Source: DALYJJ01 sp031969915 (lineage in GTDB: Bacteria > Acidobacteriota > Terriglobia > Bryobacterales > Bryobacteraceae). Taken from it: a stretch of 64,000 bases of DNA. The notes beneath the pieces were generated by a model, which worked only from the letters and a program-made list of their open reading frames with translations, was not told the origin of the DNA and did not search any database. Both the position numbers and the translations under genes were made by a program. The DNA is taken from NCBI GenBank assembly GCA_031969915.1, contig DALYJJ010000008.1, positions 13,222 to 77,221 of the forward strand, written 5' to 3'. The stretch's first letter is position 1. Each line of letters begins with the position of its first letter. This document shows positions 45,755-56,500 of the stretch, one piece after another.

Positions 45755-46528
45755 ATGTCCGGACTGCTTTCGGGAATGAACGCCCTGGTGACGGGCGCGA
45801 GCAAGGGCGTCGGAAAAGGAATTGCGCTCGAGTTGGCCCGCCACGGATGTGACATTGCCGTGAATTTCAACTCTGACCGCCAAGGCGCCGAGGCCACCGT
45901 CGCGGAGATTGTTTCGATCGGGCGCCGCGCCTTCGCCGTGCAGGCGAACGTGGCCTCCTCGGCCGGCATCGCGCGCATGTTCGACGAGGCTGCGGCGCAG
46001 TTTCCGAAGCTCGACATCCTGGTTAACAACGCCGGCGTCCAGACCTGGAAACCGCTTCTCGATCTGACCGAGGCGGAGTGGGACCGGGTGATCGACACCA
46101 ACCTGAAAGGCACGTTCCTGTGCACCCAGCAGGCCGCCCGCCGGATGAAGGAGTCGGGTGGGGGCCGCATCGTGAACATCGGTTCAGGCTGCAACAAGGT
46201 TCCGTTCCCGAACCTCGTCGACTACACCGCCAGCAAAGGCGGCATTGAGCAGTTCACGAAAGTGGCGGCCGTCGAATTGGGGAAGTACGGGATCACGGTG
46301 AACTGCGTCGCGCCGGGAGCGATCGAAATCGAGCGCACCAAGGAAGAGGCGGGCGATTACGCGGGCACCTGGGCCAGCCGCACGCCGCTCGGCCGCATTG
46401 GAACGCCGCTCGACGTGGCGCGCGCGGTGGTTTTCTTCGTGGGCCCGCAAGGCGACTTCGTCACCGGCCAGACGGTCTGGGTGGACGGCGGTTTGTTCAC
46501 CAAGCCGCAATGGCCCTACGACGAGTAG
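45755..46528 (+). CDS. Short-chain dehydrogenase/reductase (FabG-like)
   Basis: 257 residues, classical SDR. Cofactor site TGASKGVGKGIALELARHG, NNAG motif ILVNNAGVQTW, catalytic tyrosine-lysine YTASKGGIEQF. The cofactor-specificity loop (FNSDRQGAEATVAE) suggests NADP. 3-oxoacyl-ACP reductase or glucose 1-dehydrogenase activity are both plausible. Divergent from speA, with only 25 bases between the starts. It converges on the giant NHL gene with eight bases between stops. Confidence 0.92.
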   Translation: MSGLLSGMNALVTGASKGVGKGIALELARHGCDIAVNFNSDRQGAEATVAEIVSIGRRAFAVQANVASSAGIARMFDEAAAQFPKLDILVNNAGVQTWKPLLDLTEAEWDRVIDTNLKGTFLCTQQAARRMKESGGGRIVNIGSGCNKVPFPNLVDYTASKGGIEQFTKVAAVELGKYGITVNCVAPGAIEIERTKEEAGDYAGTWASRTPLGRIGTPLDVARAVVFFVGPQGDFVTGQTVWVDGGLFTKPQWPYDE

Positions 46529-46536
46529 GCGCGCCG

Positions 46537-49500
46537 CTATTGCTTCGTCATCGTTGCCGTGGTGTTGGCCGTGCATGAGAACTGGGCATTCATGCCCTGC
46601 CACACGCCGCGCGCAATCAGCGCACCGCTCCCCGTCAGGGCCAGGACATTGCCGCGCAGGGTGCCGGTGGCTTCGAACACGTTCCGCTCATAGACAAACC
46701 CGGCCGCGATCTCGCCCATGATTCCCGAGAATCTGACTGTAGCGCCGGACACCTCGCCCTGTCTCGGCGAGCGGCCGGACTGGAAGACCGCGGTGAGACT
46801 CGGGGAGGTGTAAGCAACCTGGCACCCGGTCTGCGTCATCGTCAGGATGTCCGCCGAACTGATCGTGTCGGTGTCTGTCTCCGACTCGCCGTTGATGGTC
46901 AGCGTGCAGCGCAAGGTGCCCTGTTCTCGTGCCAGCCAGCGGCCGGCGAGGGTCACGCACCCGCCCTGAGGCCACGCTACGGCGATGGTCACCTGGTCAG
47001 TCGTAGTGATGCCTCCGCCGCGTATCTGAAGTGGAAGCTGGTCGCCCACTGGGGTGCCTGCGGGAATCGCAATGTTGATCTGATTCACACCGGCGAACTG
47101 CGGTGAGGCACCCGAGAAAACGACCGGAACGGGAGAGCCGCCGACCAGTACTTCGGGCGTCGTCACCGTCTTGCGAAGCCGGTCGAGAGAGTTGGCTCCG
47201 TTGGCCGGCGTGGAGTCCAGCGGCCCCAATCCCGTGGCCAGGACGAGCAGACCGCCGGCATCGCCAACGCTCGCCGCGTGCGATGCGAAACCCTGCACTG
47301 CGCCCGGTGGCGCGGCCAGCGTTCCATCCGGATTGATTGCGATTGCCGGACCCACGCCGTATCGCACCGCAAAAATGCCTGGAGCGATGGGAACGATGGC
47401 CACTGTCTCAGGTTCCGAGCTTGCCCCGTCGGAGGTCACCACAACCTCGGCGCTTCCGCTGGTCCTACCTCCGGAGAGCACGTTCCACGGAACCTGGGTG
47501 TTGATCTGGGTGGGGGACACCACCTGGAGTGGCGCCGGGACGTTGTTGAAGGTCACGCGGACCCCTTCGAGTGTCGTGGGCAGCGGCGGGTCTCCCGCCT
47601 GAGCGAGTCGCGGCGCCAGATTGAGGCCATAGATCGAAACCAGAGACCCGGGCGCGACAGCCTGTCCTTTCGCGTTGCTGGCGGCGTTGATAACACCGCC
47701 GGGGCTGATCAGGGGCTGGTTGGAGGACGGCCGATGCACCGTCAGACTGAAGATGCGGTAGACCACGGTGCCTGTCGCATCGCGGACTTGCAGAGTGATG
47801 CTAAACGATCCAGCCGCAGAGGGCGTGCCGGTGATGCGGTCTCCCTGGATTGACAAGCCTCCGGGCAGCGATCCCGACAGAAGCGACCAGGAGTGTGGAG
47901 CGGCGCCGCCGGTACTCATCAGCGTCACGCTGTAGCCGATCCCCTCGACGGCCCGCGGAAGTTGGGGAACCGTCAGAATGGAGAGCGCCGGAGAATAAGG
48001 TGTGCGAATCACCCGGATGCGATGGTTCGTTTCTTCTGCGATGTAGATGTTGCCCGCCGAATCGATCGCCGCGCTGAGTGGAGCACTCAGGCGGGCAGCG
48101 CGGGCCGGTCCGCCATCTCCGGCGAAGCCCCTCGTTTCGGTGCCCGCAAGCGTCAAGATCGTACCGTCCTGCGTCACCATCCGGAGGCGGTGGTTATCGG
48201 TATCCGCGATGTAGAACCTACCCGAGGCATTCACCGCGACACCGCGGGGGTAGAACAACCTTGCCGCTGTGGCCGGACCGTTGTCTCCGGAGAACCCCGG
48301 CAATCCGGAGCCCGCCGCTGTCGTGATGACTCCGTTCGCATCGATACGGCGGATGCGGCCGTTGCCGACGTCAGCGACGTAGACGTTGCCGTTGCGGTCC
48401 ACGGCGACGCCCCGCGGACTGGAGAGCCTGGCCTGGGTCGCGGGGCCGCTGTCCCCGGCGTAGCCGGGATCACCGTTACCAGCGATGGTCGTGATTACCC
48501 CGTTGGAACCGATTCGGCGGATCCGATGGTTGTTCTCGTCGGCGAAGAAGACGTTGCCTGCGGTATCAACCGCAACGCCCCTCGGCGTGCTCAAGCGGGC
48601 TGCGCTTGCGGGCCCTCCGTCGCCGGAGAAGCCGGATGCGCCCGTCCCGGCCACGGTGCTGATGATCCCCGCCGGCGTGATCTTCCGGATGCGAGCATTA
48701 CCGGAATCGGAGAAGTAAAGGGTTCCGTTCTCATCGAGCGCGAGGCTGTCCGGATACCGAATCTGCGCTTGCGCGGCGGGTCCTCCATCGCCCGAGAAGC
48801 CGGAGATCCCTGTTCCGCCAACAGTCACGATGGTCCCGTCTGCGAGGATCTTCCGGATCCGGCTGTGGCCAAAATCGGCAATGAACACGGTTCTCGAAGC
48901 GTCCACGGCTACCGAGTGCGGCTGATTCAGCCGGGCATCGACGGCCGGGCCGCCGTCGCCGACGGCGCCGAACTCGCCCTTTCCCGCAAGTGTGTAAATG
49001 ACATCGGAGGCGCCCTCCACGACGACCATCGCGATCTGCATCGACGCACCGGTTCCCGCTCCGTCTTTCACGTCCACAGTGAAGCGGTACGTTCCGGCGC
49101 CCGTCGGTATTCCTGAGACCACTCCGTCCACGCTGAGCGTGAGGCCCGGTGGCAGCGTGCCCGAAACAAGCGACCAACGCTGCGGTGCGGCGCCGCCCGC
49201 CGTCCGCAGTACTCGGTAGTAGCCGGCTCCGATGATTCCGGGAGCCAGTTGGGACTCTGACACAAAAGTAATCCGTGAGGCATCGGTGACCACGATCCGG
49301 AAAGCCGCGTCCGCCGCTGCGCCGGCCCCGTCTCTCACACGAACGCTGAAGTCGTGAGTCGCCGCCGCCAGCGGCGATCCATTCAGCATGCCCAACTGAG
49401 TCAGGGTCAGTCCTGCCGGTAAGGTCCCCGCAGCCAGGGTCCAGGTGTAAGGAAGCGTTCCGCCCGTCGCGCCGAACGGTTGCGCGTAGGGCGTCCCGGT

Positions 49501-52500
49501 TGTGGAATGCGGGAGCGCAGGGGGCGTTACGATGGCCAGCGGAGCAACAGCACTCATCTGAACGCGGCGCACGCGATGATAGCTCCAGTCCGCGACGTAA
49601 ACGTCGCCCGCCGCACTCACTGCGACGCCGCCCACCCAGCCTAAACCAGCTTGCGAAGCCGGCCCATTGTCGCCTCCGTTGGACGGCAGGCTGCTTCCTA
49701 CCAGTGTGGTGATCAGGCCACGGCTGACCCTTCGCACGCGGAAGTTCGCGTGATCGGCGATGTAGAGCGTACCCGAGGCATCCACCGCGACATCTGCCGC
49801 GCCGGATAACCGGGCGGCGGTGGCGGCCTCGTTATCGCCGTGACTCCCCTGCTCCACGCCTCCGGCCACGGTCGAGATTCCTCCCTGTGAGACCTTTCGC
49901 ACGCGGTTACCGTCGGCGATGTAGAGGTTGCCTTCCAGGTCGAGTGCAATGCCCTCGGGGCGATCCAGTTGCGCGGCAGTGGCGCGGCCGTAGTCGCCGT
50001 TGTAGCCCTGGATGCCGTTCCCGGCCACAGTGGTGACGATACCGCCCTCGATCTTCCGCACGCGGCGGTTCTCCAGATCCGAGAAGTAGAGATTGCCCGC
50101 GCCGTCGAGAGCCAAGCCCCAAGGCGAGTTCAGGCGCGCGTTGACGGCTGGTCCTCCATCGCCGGCGAAACCCGGGCTGCCCGTACCGGCAATGGTAGAG
50201 ATGATCCCTCCCGCCGTCACCTTGCGAATTCGCTGATTGCCGGTATCGGCGATGAAGAGGTTGCCGGCCGCGTCCACGGCGACCCCTGCCGGTGCGCGCA
50301 GACTTGCGGTGGTTGCCGGGCCGCCATCTCCGGTGAACCCGGCGGTCCCGGTTCCGGCAACGGTGGTGATCACGCCAGCCGCCACTTTGCGCACTCGGTT
50401 GTTGATCTGATCCGCGATGTAGAGGTTGCCTGCGGAATCCACGGCCATACCGGTGGGCCGATTGAGGGCCGCAGCGGTTGCGCTTCCGCCATCTCCGGAG
50501 TAGCCGGGGCTGCCTGTGCCGGCTACGGCCCGAATGACCGGTGAGGGTTGGCCGCGAACCAACAAGCCGAACCCACGGGTCACGACGGCTGAGGCGCTGT
50601 CGCGGACTTCGACGAACAGTGTGTACGAGCCAGCGGCTGTGGGCCGGCCGGAAAGAACACCCGCCGATGAGAGCGCTAGTCCCGGAGCTGCGGTTGATGC
50701 TTCGAGCGACCACCGGTAGGGAGGCGATCCTCCCGTCGCTGTGAACGACGCTGAGTAGTCGACGCCGGCTGTTGCCGCCGCCAACACCTGCGGCCCATTC
50801 ATCGTCAGGCGCGATGTATTTACGATGGTCAAGGTGATCGCACGGACCGCGGTGGACCCGGCGAAATCGCGTACCCGAACCGTGAAGCGGAACGTGCCCG
50901 CGCTCGACGGCGTGCCGCCGACTACGCCCGCCGGCGAAAGCGTGAGCCCTGCCGGCAGCGTTCCGTCGGCAATTGCCCACGTGAAAGGGGGAACGCCTCC
51001 TTCCGCCCGGAGCGTCTGCTCGTAAGCGCCGCCCACCGTCCCCGCCGGCAGTGTCTCGCCAGTGTTCACGATGAGGGGCGGAGGGGCTGCTGGCCGAAGC
51101 AGCCGGACAGCGTGCCCGTAGTTGTCGGCAACGTACACCCTGCCCTCCGGGTCCACCACGACTCCAAACGGATACCCAATCTCAGCGTTGCGGGCTGACC
51201 CGCCGTCGCCGGAGTAGCCAAGGGTGCCCGCACCCGCGATGGTCGCGATGTTTCCATCAGGCGAGATCCTCCGGATCCGCATGTTCCAGGCGTCCGCGAC
51301 ATAGATGTTGCCCGGCGCATCCACCGCAACACCGTACGGGCCGTAGAGGCGAGCCCGGACCGCGGGCTCCCCCTCTCCGGCGAAGCCCGGCTGACCGGTG
51401 CCCGCAACGGTGGTGATGGTGCCCGCGGGCGACACTTTGCGAATCGCGTGATTGCCGGTGTCGGCGATGTACAAGCTTCCGGTGCCGTCGAAAGCCACCC
51501 CATACGGACTGTTCAATTGGGCCCGCGTGGCCGCATCCCCGTCTCCGGTGTAGCCGCCCACGCCAGTCCCGGCGACCGTGGTGATCACGCCCTCCGGCGA
51601 GAGGCGTCGGATGCGGTGGTTCATCGTGTCGGCGATGTAGAGGTTGCCGGTGGAGTCGACCGCCAGTCCATGCGGGTAGAAGAGGCGCGCGGCGGTGCCG
51701 GGTCCGCCGTCGCCGCTGGCGCCCGCGAGGCCGGTGCCCGCAACGGTGTTGGAGACTCCGGCTGGGGTCACGCGCCGGACGCGGTGGCTCTGGGAGTCGG
51801 CGAGGTACACGTTCCCCGCCTGATCGACGGTGACTCCACCGGGGGCCGCGAGCTGGATGCTGGTGGCGGGACTACCATCCGGGGCTCCGGCGGAAGTGCC
51901 GCCCCCCGCCACGCTGGAGATCACGCCCGCAGGCGATACTTTTCGGATTCGGTCCGACGTTGTGTCGGCGATGTAGAGGTTGCCCGTCCGGTCGAGGGCC
52001 ACCGCGCGCGGGCTCAGCAGTTGCGCCGCCGTGGCCGGGCCGCCATCCCCAGCGGCGACGGACTTACCCACGCCGGCCGCTGTTGAGATCAGGGCGTTGG
52101 CCGCGACCTTTCGTATGCGGAGATGCAACCGATCCGCGATGAACACGTTGCCCTGACCGTCCACCGCCACGCCGTGTGGCCAGTAGAGCCTGGCACTGGT
52201 GGCTGCCAGGCCATCGCCCACGCCCGCGGAAACGCCACCGCCCGCAAACGCTAGGATGAGGCCCGACGGGTTGACCCTTCTGACTCGATCGCTGCCCGTA
52301 TCGGAAAAGTAGATGTTTCCGAAGGCGTCGACCGCGACGCCTCTTGGATAGCCGATCCGCGCGCTGGCGGCTGGCCCGCCGTCCCCGGCGTAGCCCTCCG
52401 TTCCAGTGCCCGCCACAGTGACGATCACGCCCGCCGGCGATACCCTACGGATCCGGTGGTTCGAGAAGTCCGAGATATAGAGGTTGCCGAGGGAGTCCAC

Positions 52501-53148
52501 CGCGATACCATTCGGCGACTGCAATTGAGCTTTCAAGGCCGGCCCGCCGTCGCCCGAATGGCCACCAATGCCAGTACCCGCGATGGTCGTGATGATCCCG
52601 TTGGGGGCCACCCTCCTGATGCGGTGATCCGCGGAGTCGGCGATGAACAGATTTCCCGCCGCGTCGAGCGCAAGGCCGTTGGGACGTGAGACCTGTGCCT
52701 TGCTGGCCGGGCCCCCGTCGCCCGAGTAACCGTAGCCGTTGCCCACCACGGTTGTGAGTATGCCGGCTGCGGATACCTTGTAGACCGCTGCGTTCATCAT
52801 GTCCGACACATACAGGTTTCCCAAAGCGTCTGCTACTACGCCGCTCGGTTCAAACAGTGGCGCTCGCACTGCCACGGCGCCCTCGCTCGGAGTGCCGGGC
52901 CGCCCGGTGCCCGCCAGGCGAGTCAGCACGCCATTGGAATCCACTCGATAGATCGCGTGCAAGGATGTGAAGTAAAGATTCCCGCGCACGTCAATAGCCA
53001 GCCCCGAGGGCTCACCGATCTGCGCTAACAGAGCCGGCCCCGGCGCTGCGGGTAAACCGCCGCCGGCAATCGTCGAAATAGTGTAAGTCTGCCCAAGTAA
53101 TGCGGCGCAGGAGGAGTAGATGAGTAATGGCACAACCCGGCTGATCAT
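46537..53148 (-). CDS. Giant secreted NHL beta-propeller protein with Ig-like domains and a C-terminal TIGR03437-type domain
   Basis: 2,203 residues, one uninterrupted frame. Signal peptide about 1-20 (MISRVVPLLIYSSCAALLGQ). Then 24 NHL-type repeats of ~56 residues of the form AG-TG-x3-GDGGPA..A.L..P.GVAVD..GN.YIAD...HRIR: twelve at about 27-690, six at about 875-1200 and six at about 1390-1720. They are separated by tandem Ig-like domains (two, two and one), each with the PP-x-W...LP-x-GL...G.P..AG pattern. Residues ~1810-2065 match the Solibacter-type C-terminal domain (GVINAASNAKGQAVAPGSLV, VSPTQINTQVPWNV); a ~140-residue tail follows. Start ATG 53148 has GAGG eight bases upstream. Function unknown; likely cell-surface or secreted. 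Confidence 0.93.
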   Translation of the reverse strand: MISRVVPLLIYSSCAALLGQTYTISTIAGGGLPAAPGPALLAQIGEPSGLAIDVRGNLYFTSLHAIYRVDSNGVLTRLAGTGRPGTPSEGAVAVRAPLFEPSGVVADALGNLYVSDMMNAAVYKVSAAGILTTVVGNGYGYSGDGGPASKAQVSRPNGLALDAAGNLFIADSADHRIRRVAPNGIITTIAGTGIGGHSGDGGPALKAQLQSPNGIAVDSLGNLYISDFSNHRIRRVSPAGVIVTVAGTGTEGYAGDGGPAASARIGYPRGVAVDAFGNIYFSDTGSDRVRRVNPSGLILAFAGGGVSAGVGDGLAATSARLYWPHGVAVDGQGNVFIADRLHLRIRKVAANALISTAAGVGKSVAAGDGGPATAAQLLSPRAVALDRTGNLYIADTTSDRIRKVSPAGVISSVAGGGTSAGAPDGSPATSIQLAAPGGVTVDQAGNVYLADSQSHRVRRVTPAGVSNTVAGTGLAGASGDGGPGTAARLFYPHGLAVDSTGNLYIADTMNHRIRRLSPEGVITTVAGTGVGGYTGDGDAATRAQLNSPYGVAFDGTGSLYIADTGNHAIRKVSPAGTITTVAGTGQPGFAGEGEPAVRARLYGPYGVAVDAPGNIYVADAWNMRIRRISPDGNIATIAGAGTLGYSGDGGSARNAEIGYPFGVVVDPEGRVYVADNYGHAVRLLRPAAPPPLIVNTGETLPAGTVGGAYEQTLRAEGGVPPFTWAIADGTLPAGLTLSPAGVVGGTPSSAGTFRFTVRVRDFAGSTAVRAITLTIVNTSRLTMNGPQVLAAATAGVDYSASFTATGGSPPYRWSLEASTAAPGLALSSAGVLSGRPTAAGSYTLFVEVRDSASAVVTRGFGLLVRGQPSPVIRAVAGTGSPGYSGDGGSATAAALNRPTGMAVDSAGNLYIADQINNRVRKVAAGVITTVAGTGTAGFTGDGGPATTASLRAPAGVAVDAAGNLFIADTGNQRIRKVTAGGIISTIAGTGSPGFAGDGGPAVNARLNSPWGLALDGAGNLYFSDLENRRVRKIEGGIVTTVAGNGIQGYNGDYGRATAAQLDRPEGIALDLEGNLYIADGNRVRKVSQGGISTVAGGVEQGSHGDNEAATAARLSGAADVAVDASGTLYIADHANFRVRRVSRGLITTLVGSSLPSNGGDNGPASQAGLGWVGGVAVSAAGDVYVADWSYHRVRRVQMSAVAPLAIVTPPALPHSTTGTPYAQPFGATGGTLPYTWTLAAGTLPAGLTLTQLGMLNGSPLAAATHDFSVRVRDGAGAAADAAFRIVVTDASRITFVSESQLAPGIIGAGYYRVLRTAGGAAPQRWSLVSGTLPPGLTLSVDGVVSGIPTGAGTYRFTVDVKDGAGTGASMQIAMVVVEGASDVIYTLAGKGEFGAVGDGGPAVDARLNQPHSVAVDASRTVFIADFGHSRIRKILADGTIVTVGGTGISGFSGDGGPAAQAQIRYPDSLALDENGTLYFSDSGNARIRKITPAGIISTVAGTGASGFSGDGGPASAARLSTPRGVAVDTAGNVFFADENNHRIRRIGSNGVITTIAGNGDPGYAGDSGPATQARLSSPRGVAVDRNGNVYVADVGNGRIRRIDANGVITTAAGSGLPGFSGDNGPATAARLFYPRGVAVNASGRFYIADTDNHRLRMVTQDGTILTLAGTETRGFAGDGGPARAARLSAPLSAAIDSAGNIYIAEETNHRIRVIRTPYSPALSILTVPQLPRAVEGIGYSVTLMSTGGAAPHSWSLLSGSLPGGLSIQGDRITGTPSAAGSFSITLQVRDATGTVVYRIFSLTVHRPSSNQPLISPGGVINAASNAKGQAVAPGSLVSIYGLNLAPRLAQAGDPPLPTTLEGVRVTFNNVPAPLQVVSPTQINTQVPWNVLSGGRTSGSAEVVVTSDGASSEPETVAIVPIAPGIFAVRYGVGPAIAINPDGTLAAPPGAVQGFASHAASVGDAGGLLVLATGLGPLDSTPANGANSLDRLRKTVTTPEVLVGGSPVPVVFSGASPQFAGVNQINIAIPAGTPVGDQLPLQIRGGGITTTDQVTIAVAWPQGGCVTLAGRWLAREQGTLRCTLTINGESETDTDTISSADILTMTQTGCQVAYTSPSLTAVFQSGRSPRQGEVSGATVRFSGIMGEIAAGFVYERNVFEATGTLRGNVLALTGSGALIARGVWQGMNAQFSCTANTTATMTKQ

Positions 53149-53157
53149 GGGGAACAC

Positions 53158-53476
53158 CTCGCGGACTGCGAAGTAAGGGGAGCATCGTCCGAGACCGGTC
53201 CACTTACAGACAAACAGGCCCTGAACTACTGTTTTAGTCTACACCCGGTTACTCGGCGCGAGAAGAGTTTTGAATCGACTTCGTGTGCTCACGCGAAGCA
53301 TTCATACTTCATCGCCAGGTTAGGTAACCCAGCCGGTTCGCCGCTCCGGCGCCGCATCAGATGGCGGCGGATTCTTCCTAACCGCCCGGGGACGGAAGAC
53401 CCTCTCCGAGGCTGGTGGTCCGGCCACGTGGTCCGTCAGGGTCCGGTGCTGGTGACAGCGGCAGGGAGCGCGCGGC
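53158..53476. other. Intergenic region between the giant NHL gene and the efflux operon
   Basis: About 320 bases without a gene. GGTTAGG (53318-53324) and CCTAACC (53377-53383) can pair around a GC-rich inner part with CGCCGC/GCGGCG arms, so a structured element is possible. A short imperfect palindrome TTCGTGTG-CT-CACGCGAA is near 53279-53296. The part next to the NHL gene presumably holds its promoter; I see no convincing -35/-10 pair. No known riboswitch core is recognisable. Confidence 0.45.
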
Positions 53477-53477
53477 G

Positions 53478-53515
53478 AAAAAAAGCCCGGGCGGCCTAGC
53501 GCAACCGCCCGGGCT
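53478..53515 (-). terminator. Intrinsic terminator of the RND efflux operon
   Basis: On the minus strand an 11-bp perfect stem (AGCCCGGGCGG with CCGCCCGGGCT, plus-strand arms 53484-53494 and 53505-53515) with a 10-base loop is followed by seven T (A-run 53478-53484). It lies 38 bases past the stop of the RND-TolC gene. Confidence 0.92.
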
Positions 53516-53552
53516 CGGGCATGAGGAAAGAATCTGACGCCCGCGAAATCCG

Positions 53553-56500
53553 TTACTGCACGGTGATCTTGTGGCGCTCGAGGGTGGCCCCGACGGCCTG
53601 CTCGAGCCGCGCCACCGCGCGGTTGAAATCAAGCTGTGCGACCACCGCGCGGCGCCGCGAATCGGCGAATTCGTTCTGCCGCGTGAGCACCAGGAAGTTG
53701 GTCGATTCGCCGGTAGTGAACAGCCGCACTTCGCTGTCCAGCTTCTCCTTCGCGGCTCGCTCGCTGGCCTCGGCGGCGGTGATGCGCTGGCGCGCCGTCT
53801 CGATGGCCTGCATCGCGTTGCGGACCTGCGCTTCGATCAGTTGCGCGGCGCGCGCCTTCTCCAGGCCGATGCGCCGCTCGCCGATCACCGACTGCGTCAA
53901 CTGCGCCTCCGCCGTGCGGTTGCGCACGTTGAAATCGAACGTGAAGCCCGCGGCCAGCGTGCGGAAATCGCCGCCGAACACGCCGCCCCAAGCCGTTCCG
54001 AGCCCGCCAATCAGGTTAGACGGCAAGGCGCCGCCAAACGTGGGGAGCGGCAGCGCGGGCAGGCCGGCCAGCCCGGAGAGGCGGTTCAGCCGCTCGTACA
54101 AAGCCGCGTTCGACGCCGTGAAGGGATTCGCCGTCGAACCCACGGCGCCGCCCAATCCCTGGTTGATGTAGTTCGCGTTCAGGCTCAACTGCGGCTTCGT
54201 CTGGCTCGCCGCCAGTTGCTTCTGCACGTCGTTGATGTCCTTGCGCAGGTCGAACGAATCCAGTTCGGGCCGTCGCCGCAGGGCCTCCGCGGTGGCGCTC
54301 TTCAGGTCGTCGAACACCAGCGGCGAGAGCGTCTTCGTATCCACCGGGAGAATCTCGTCGCCCCACAGCGTGTCGTCGCGCCCCGAAGCGACCATCGTCT
54401 TCAGCGCGTTCTCCGCCTCCGTCACCGCGCCGATCGAGGCGATGTAGGTGTCCAGGCGACGCTCCAGTTCCGCCTGCGCGGCGGACAACTCCACCGGCGC
54501 GAGCGTGCCGGCTTCGATTTGCCGCTCGCTACGCGCCAGTTGTTCGCGCGCCCACTCCACGTTGTCGCGCTTCACCTGCGCGTCCTGCCGCGCGGCGACC
54601 AGGTCCCAGTAGGACTGCTGCACGCGCGTCACGACATCGATCACCTTCAGCTTCAGGTCCACTTCCGAGAGCGACGCCTGCTTCCGGCTGATCTTCAACT
54701 GGGCGCGGGGCTGATCGATCTCGCGATCGCGCAGCAGCGGCTGCGAGAAGCCGAGAATGAGCCGCGACGTGACATAGGGGTTGAGCGCGGCGAAGGGATT
54801 GTTGGTGGCCTGGCGGCTGTTCTCGAAGTCGACGTGAAACGAAGAGCCGGACCACGGCAGCGGCTGCCGCAGGTAGAAATTCTGGCCGAAGAGGCGATCC
54901 ACCAGGCGCCCGTCCGCGGCCTGCAGCACATTGCCGACGGGCGTGTTCCGCTTCTCCGCGGAAGGCTGCCAGCGGAAGACCGGATCGTAGAAACCGCTCG
55001 CCGCCTTTACGCCCTGATAGGTGCCGGCGCGGTTCTGGCGTTCGATCTCGATTTCGAGGTTGTTCTTGAGCGCGCGCTCGATGGCCTCCTCGATGGTCAT
55101 CTTCACCTGGAGGATCCCGATTCCGATTCGCGCGGGTCCTTCGGCACGGGCTGCCGGAGCGAGGAGCGCGACGAGCAGCAACGCTCCCAGAAAGCTCGTG
55201 AACGCGCGGCGCGGCGAGAAGCGCCGCAGCGGGGCGATCAGCCGCCCCCACACCGTGGAGTTGGCGACGTCGTCGAAGACCGAGTACGCCACCGGCGTCA
55301 CCAGCAGCGTCAACAACAGGCAAAGCGTCTGCCCGCCGATGACCACGATGGCCACGGTGCGCCGCGAACCGGACCCCGGCCCGCCGCCCAGCGCCAGGGG
55401 CAACATGCCGGCGACGAGCGCCGCGGTGGTCATCAGAATCGGACGCAGCCGGTCTTCGCAGCCGTGCAGAATCGCGTCCAGCCGCGGCGTGCCCTCGCGC
55501 CGCAGGTTCTTGATGTGGTCGATCTGAAGGATCGAGTTCTTCTTCACGATGCCGAAGAGCACCAGGATCCCGAGCGAGGTGTAGATAATCGAGAAGTTCT
55601 CGCGGGTAATCAGGAGCGAAACCAGCGCGAAGGGGACGGACAGCGGAAGGCTGAGCAGAATGGTCACCGGGTCGATGAAGCTCTCAAACTGCGCCGCGAG
55701 AATCATGTACATGAAGACAATCGAAAGCAGCAGCGCGATCATGTAGTTGGTGGCCGCGCGGCCGAATTCCTTGGAGCGGCCCGCCTCCCCGCCCCGGTAA
55801 CCGGGCGGGAGATTCATCTCGTCCATCGTCCGGTTGACCACTTCGAGCACGTTGCTCAGCGACTGTCCTCCGGCGGTGTTGGCCATGATCAGGATCTGCC
55901 GCTGCCGGTTGTAGCGTTCGATCACGGTAGGCCCGATGGCGGGCTCGAAGTGCGCAACGTTGGAGATGGCCATGTTGCCGAGCGTCGAAGAGGGGACGTA
56001 GAGGCGGTCGAGCGCGGCGGGCGAGTCCCGGAATTCTTTCTTGACGCGAAGCTGGACGTCGTAGCGGTCGTCGCCTTCCTTGAAGGTGGTTACCTGCTGG
56101 TCGCCGCCCACTAGAGTGCGGAGCGCGGTGGCCACGCTGGCGACGTTCACGCCGAGGTCGGCGGCCTTGTCCCGGTTGATCCGCGCGCGGAATTCGGGCT
56201 TTCCGGGCTCGTACGAGCTGTCGACGTCCACCACGCCGGGCGTCTCGCGCAACGCTTTCTTCAGCCGTTCCGCGTACTTCTCGAGTTGGGCGAGGTCGGG
56301 CCCCTGCAGGGTGTACATGAGGTCGGAGTTCACCCCGGCGCCGGAGATCAACTGCGGCAACTGAACGCTGGCCGTGATGTCCGGATATTTCTGCATTCGC
56401 TCGCGCGCCAGCAGCATGATCTCTTTCTGGCTCTGCTTGCGTTGGTTCATGGGGACCAGTTGGACGTAGACGGAGCCCCGGTCCACTTGCCGGCGCAGGT

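Noticed and set aside
45755..46197. N-terminal extension of arginine decarboxylase by ~150 residues
   Set aside because: The extension is antisense to the SDR gene and unlike the enzyme family, which begins around DVAAWGKGYFSV.
46537..53148. Possible CRISPR array or DNA satellite because of regular ~168-base repeats
   Set aside because: The periodicity is in the protein (NHL blades); the DNA repeats are degenerate and keep the frame, with no constant-length repeats and unique spacers.
53279..53383. c-di-GMP (GEMM) riboswitch because of GGTTACC-like bases
   Set aside because: The conserved core with GCAAAGCC and the GAAA tetraloop receptor parts is missing.
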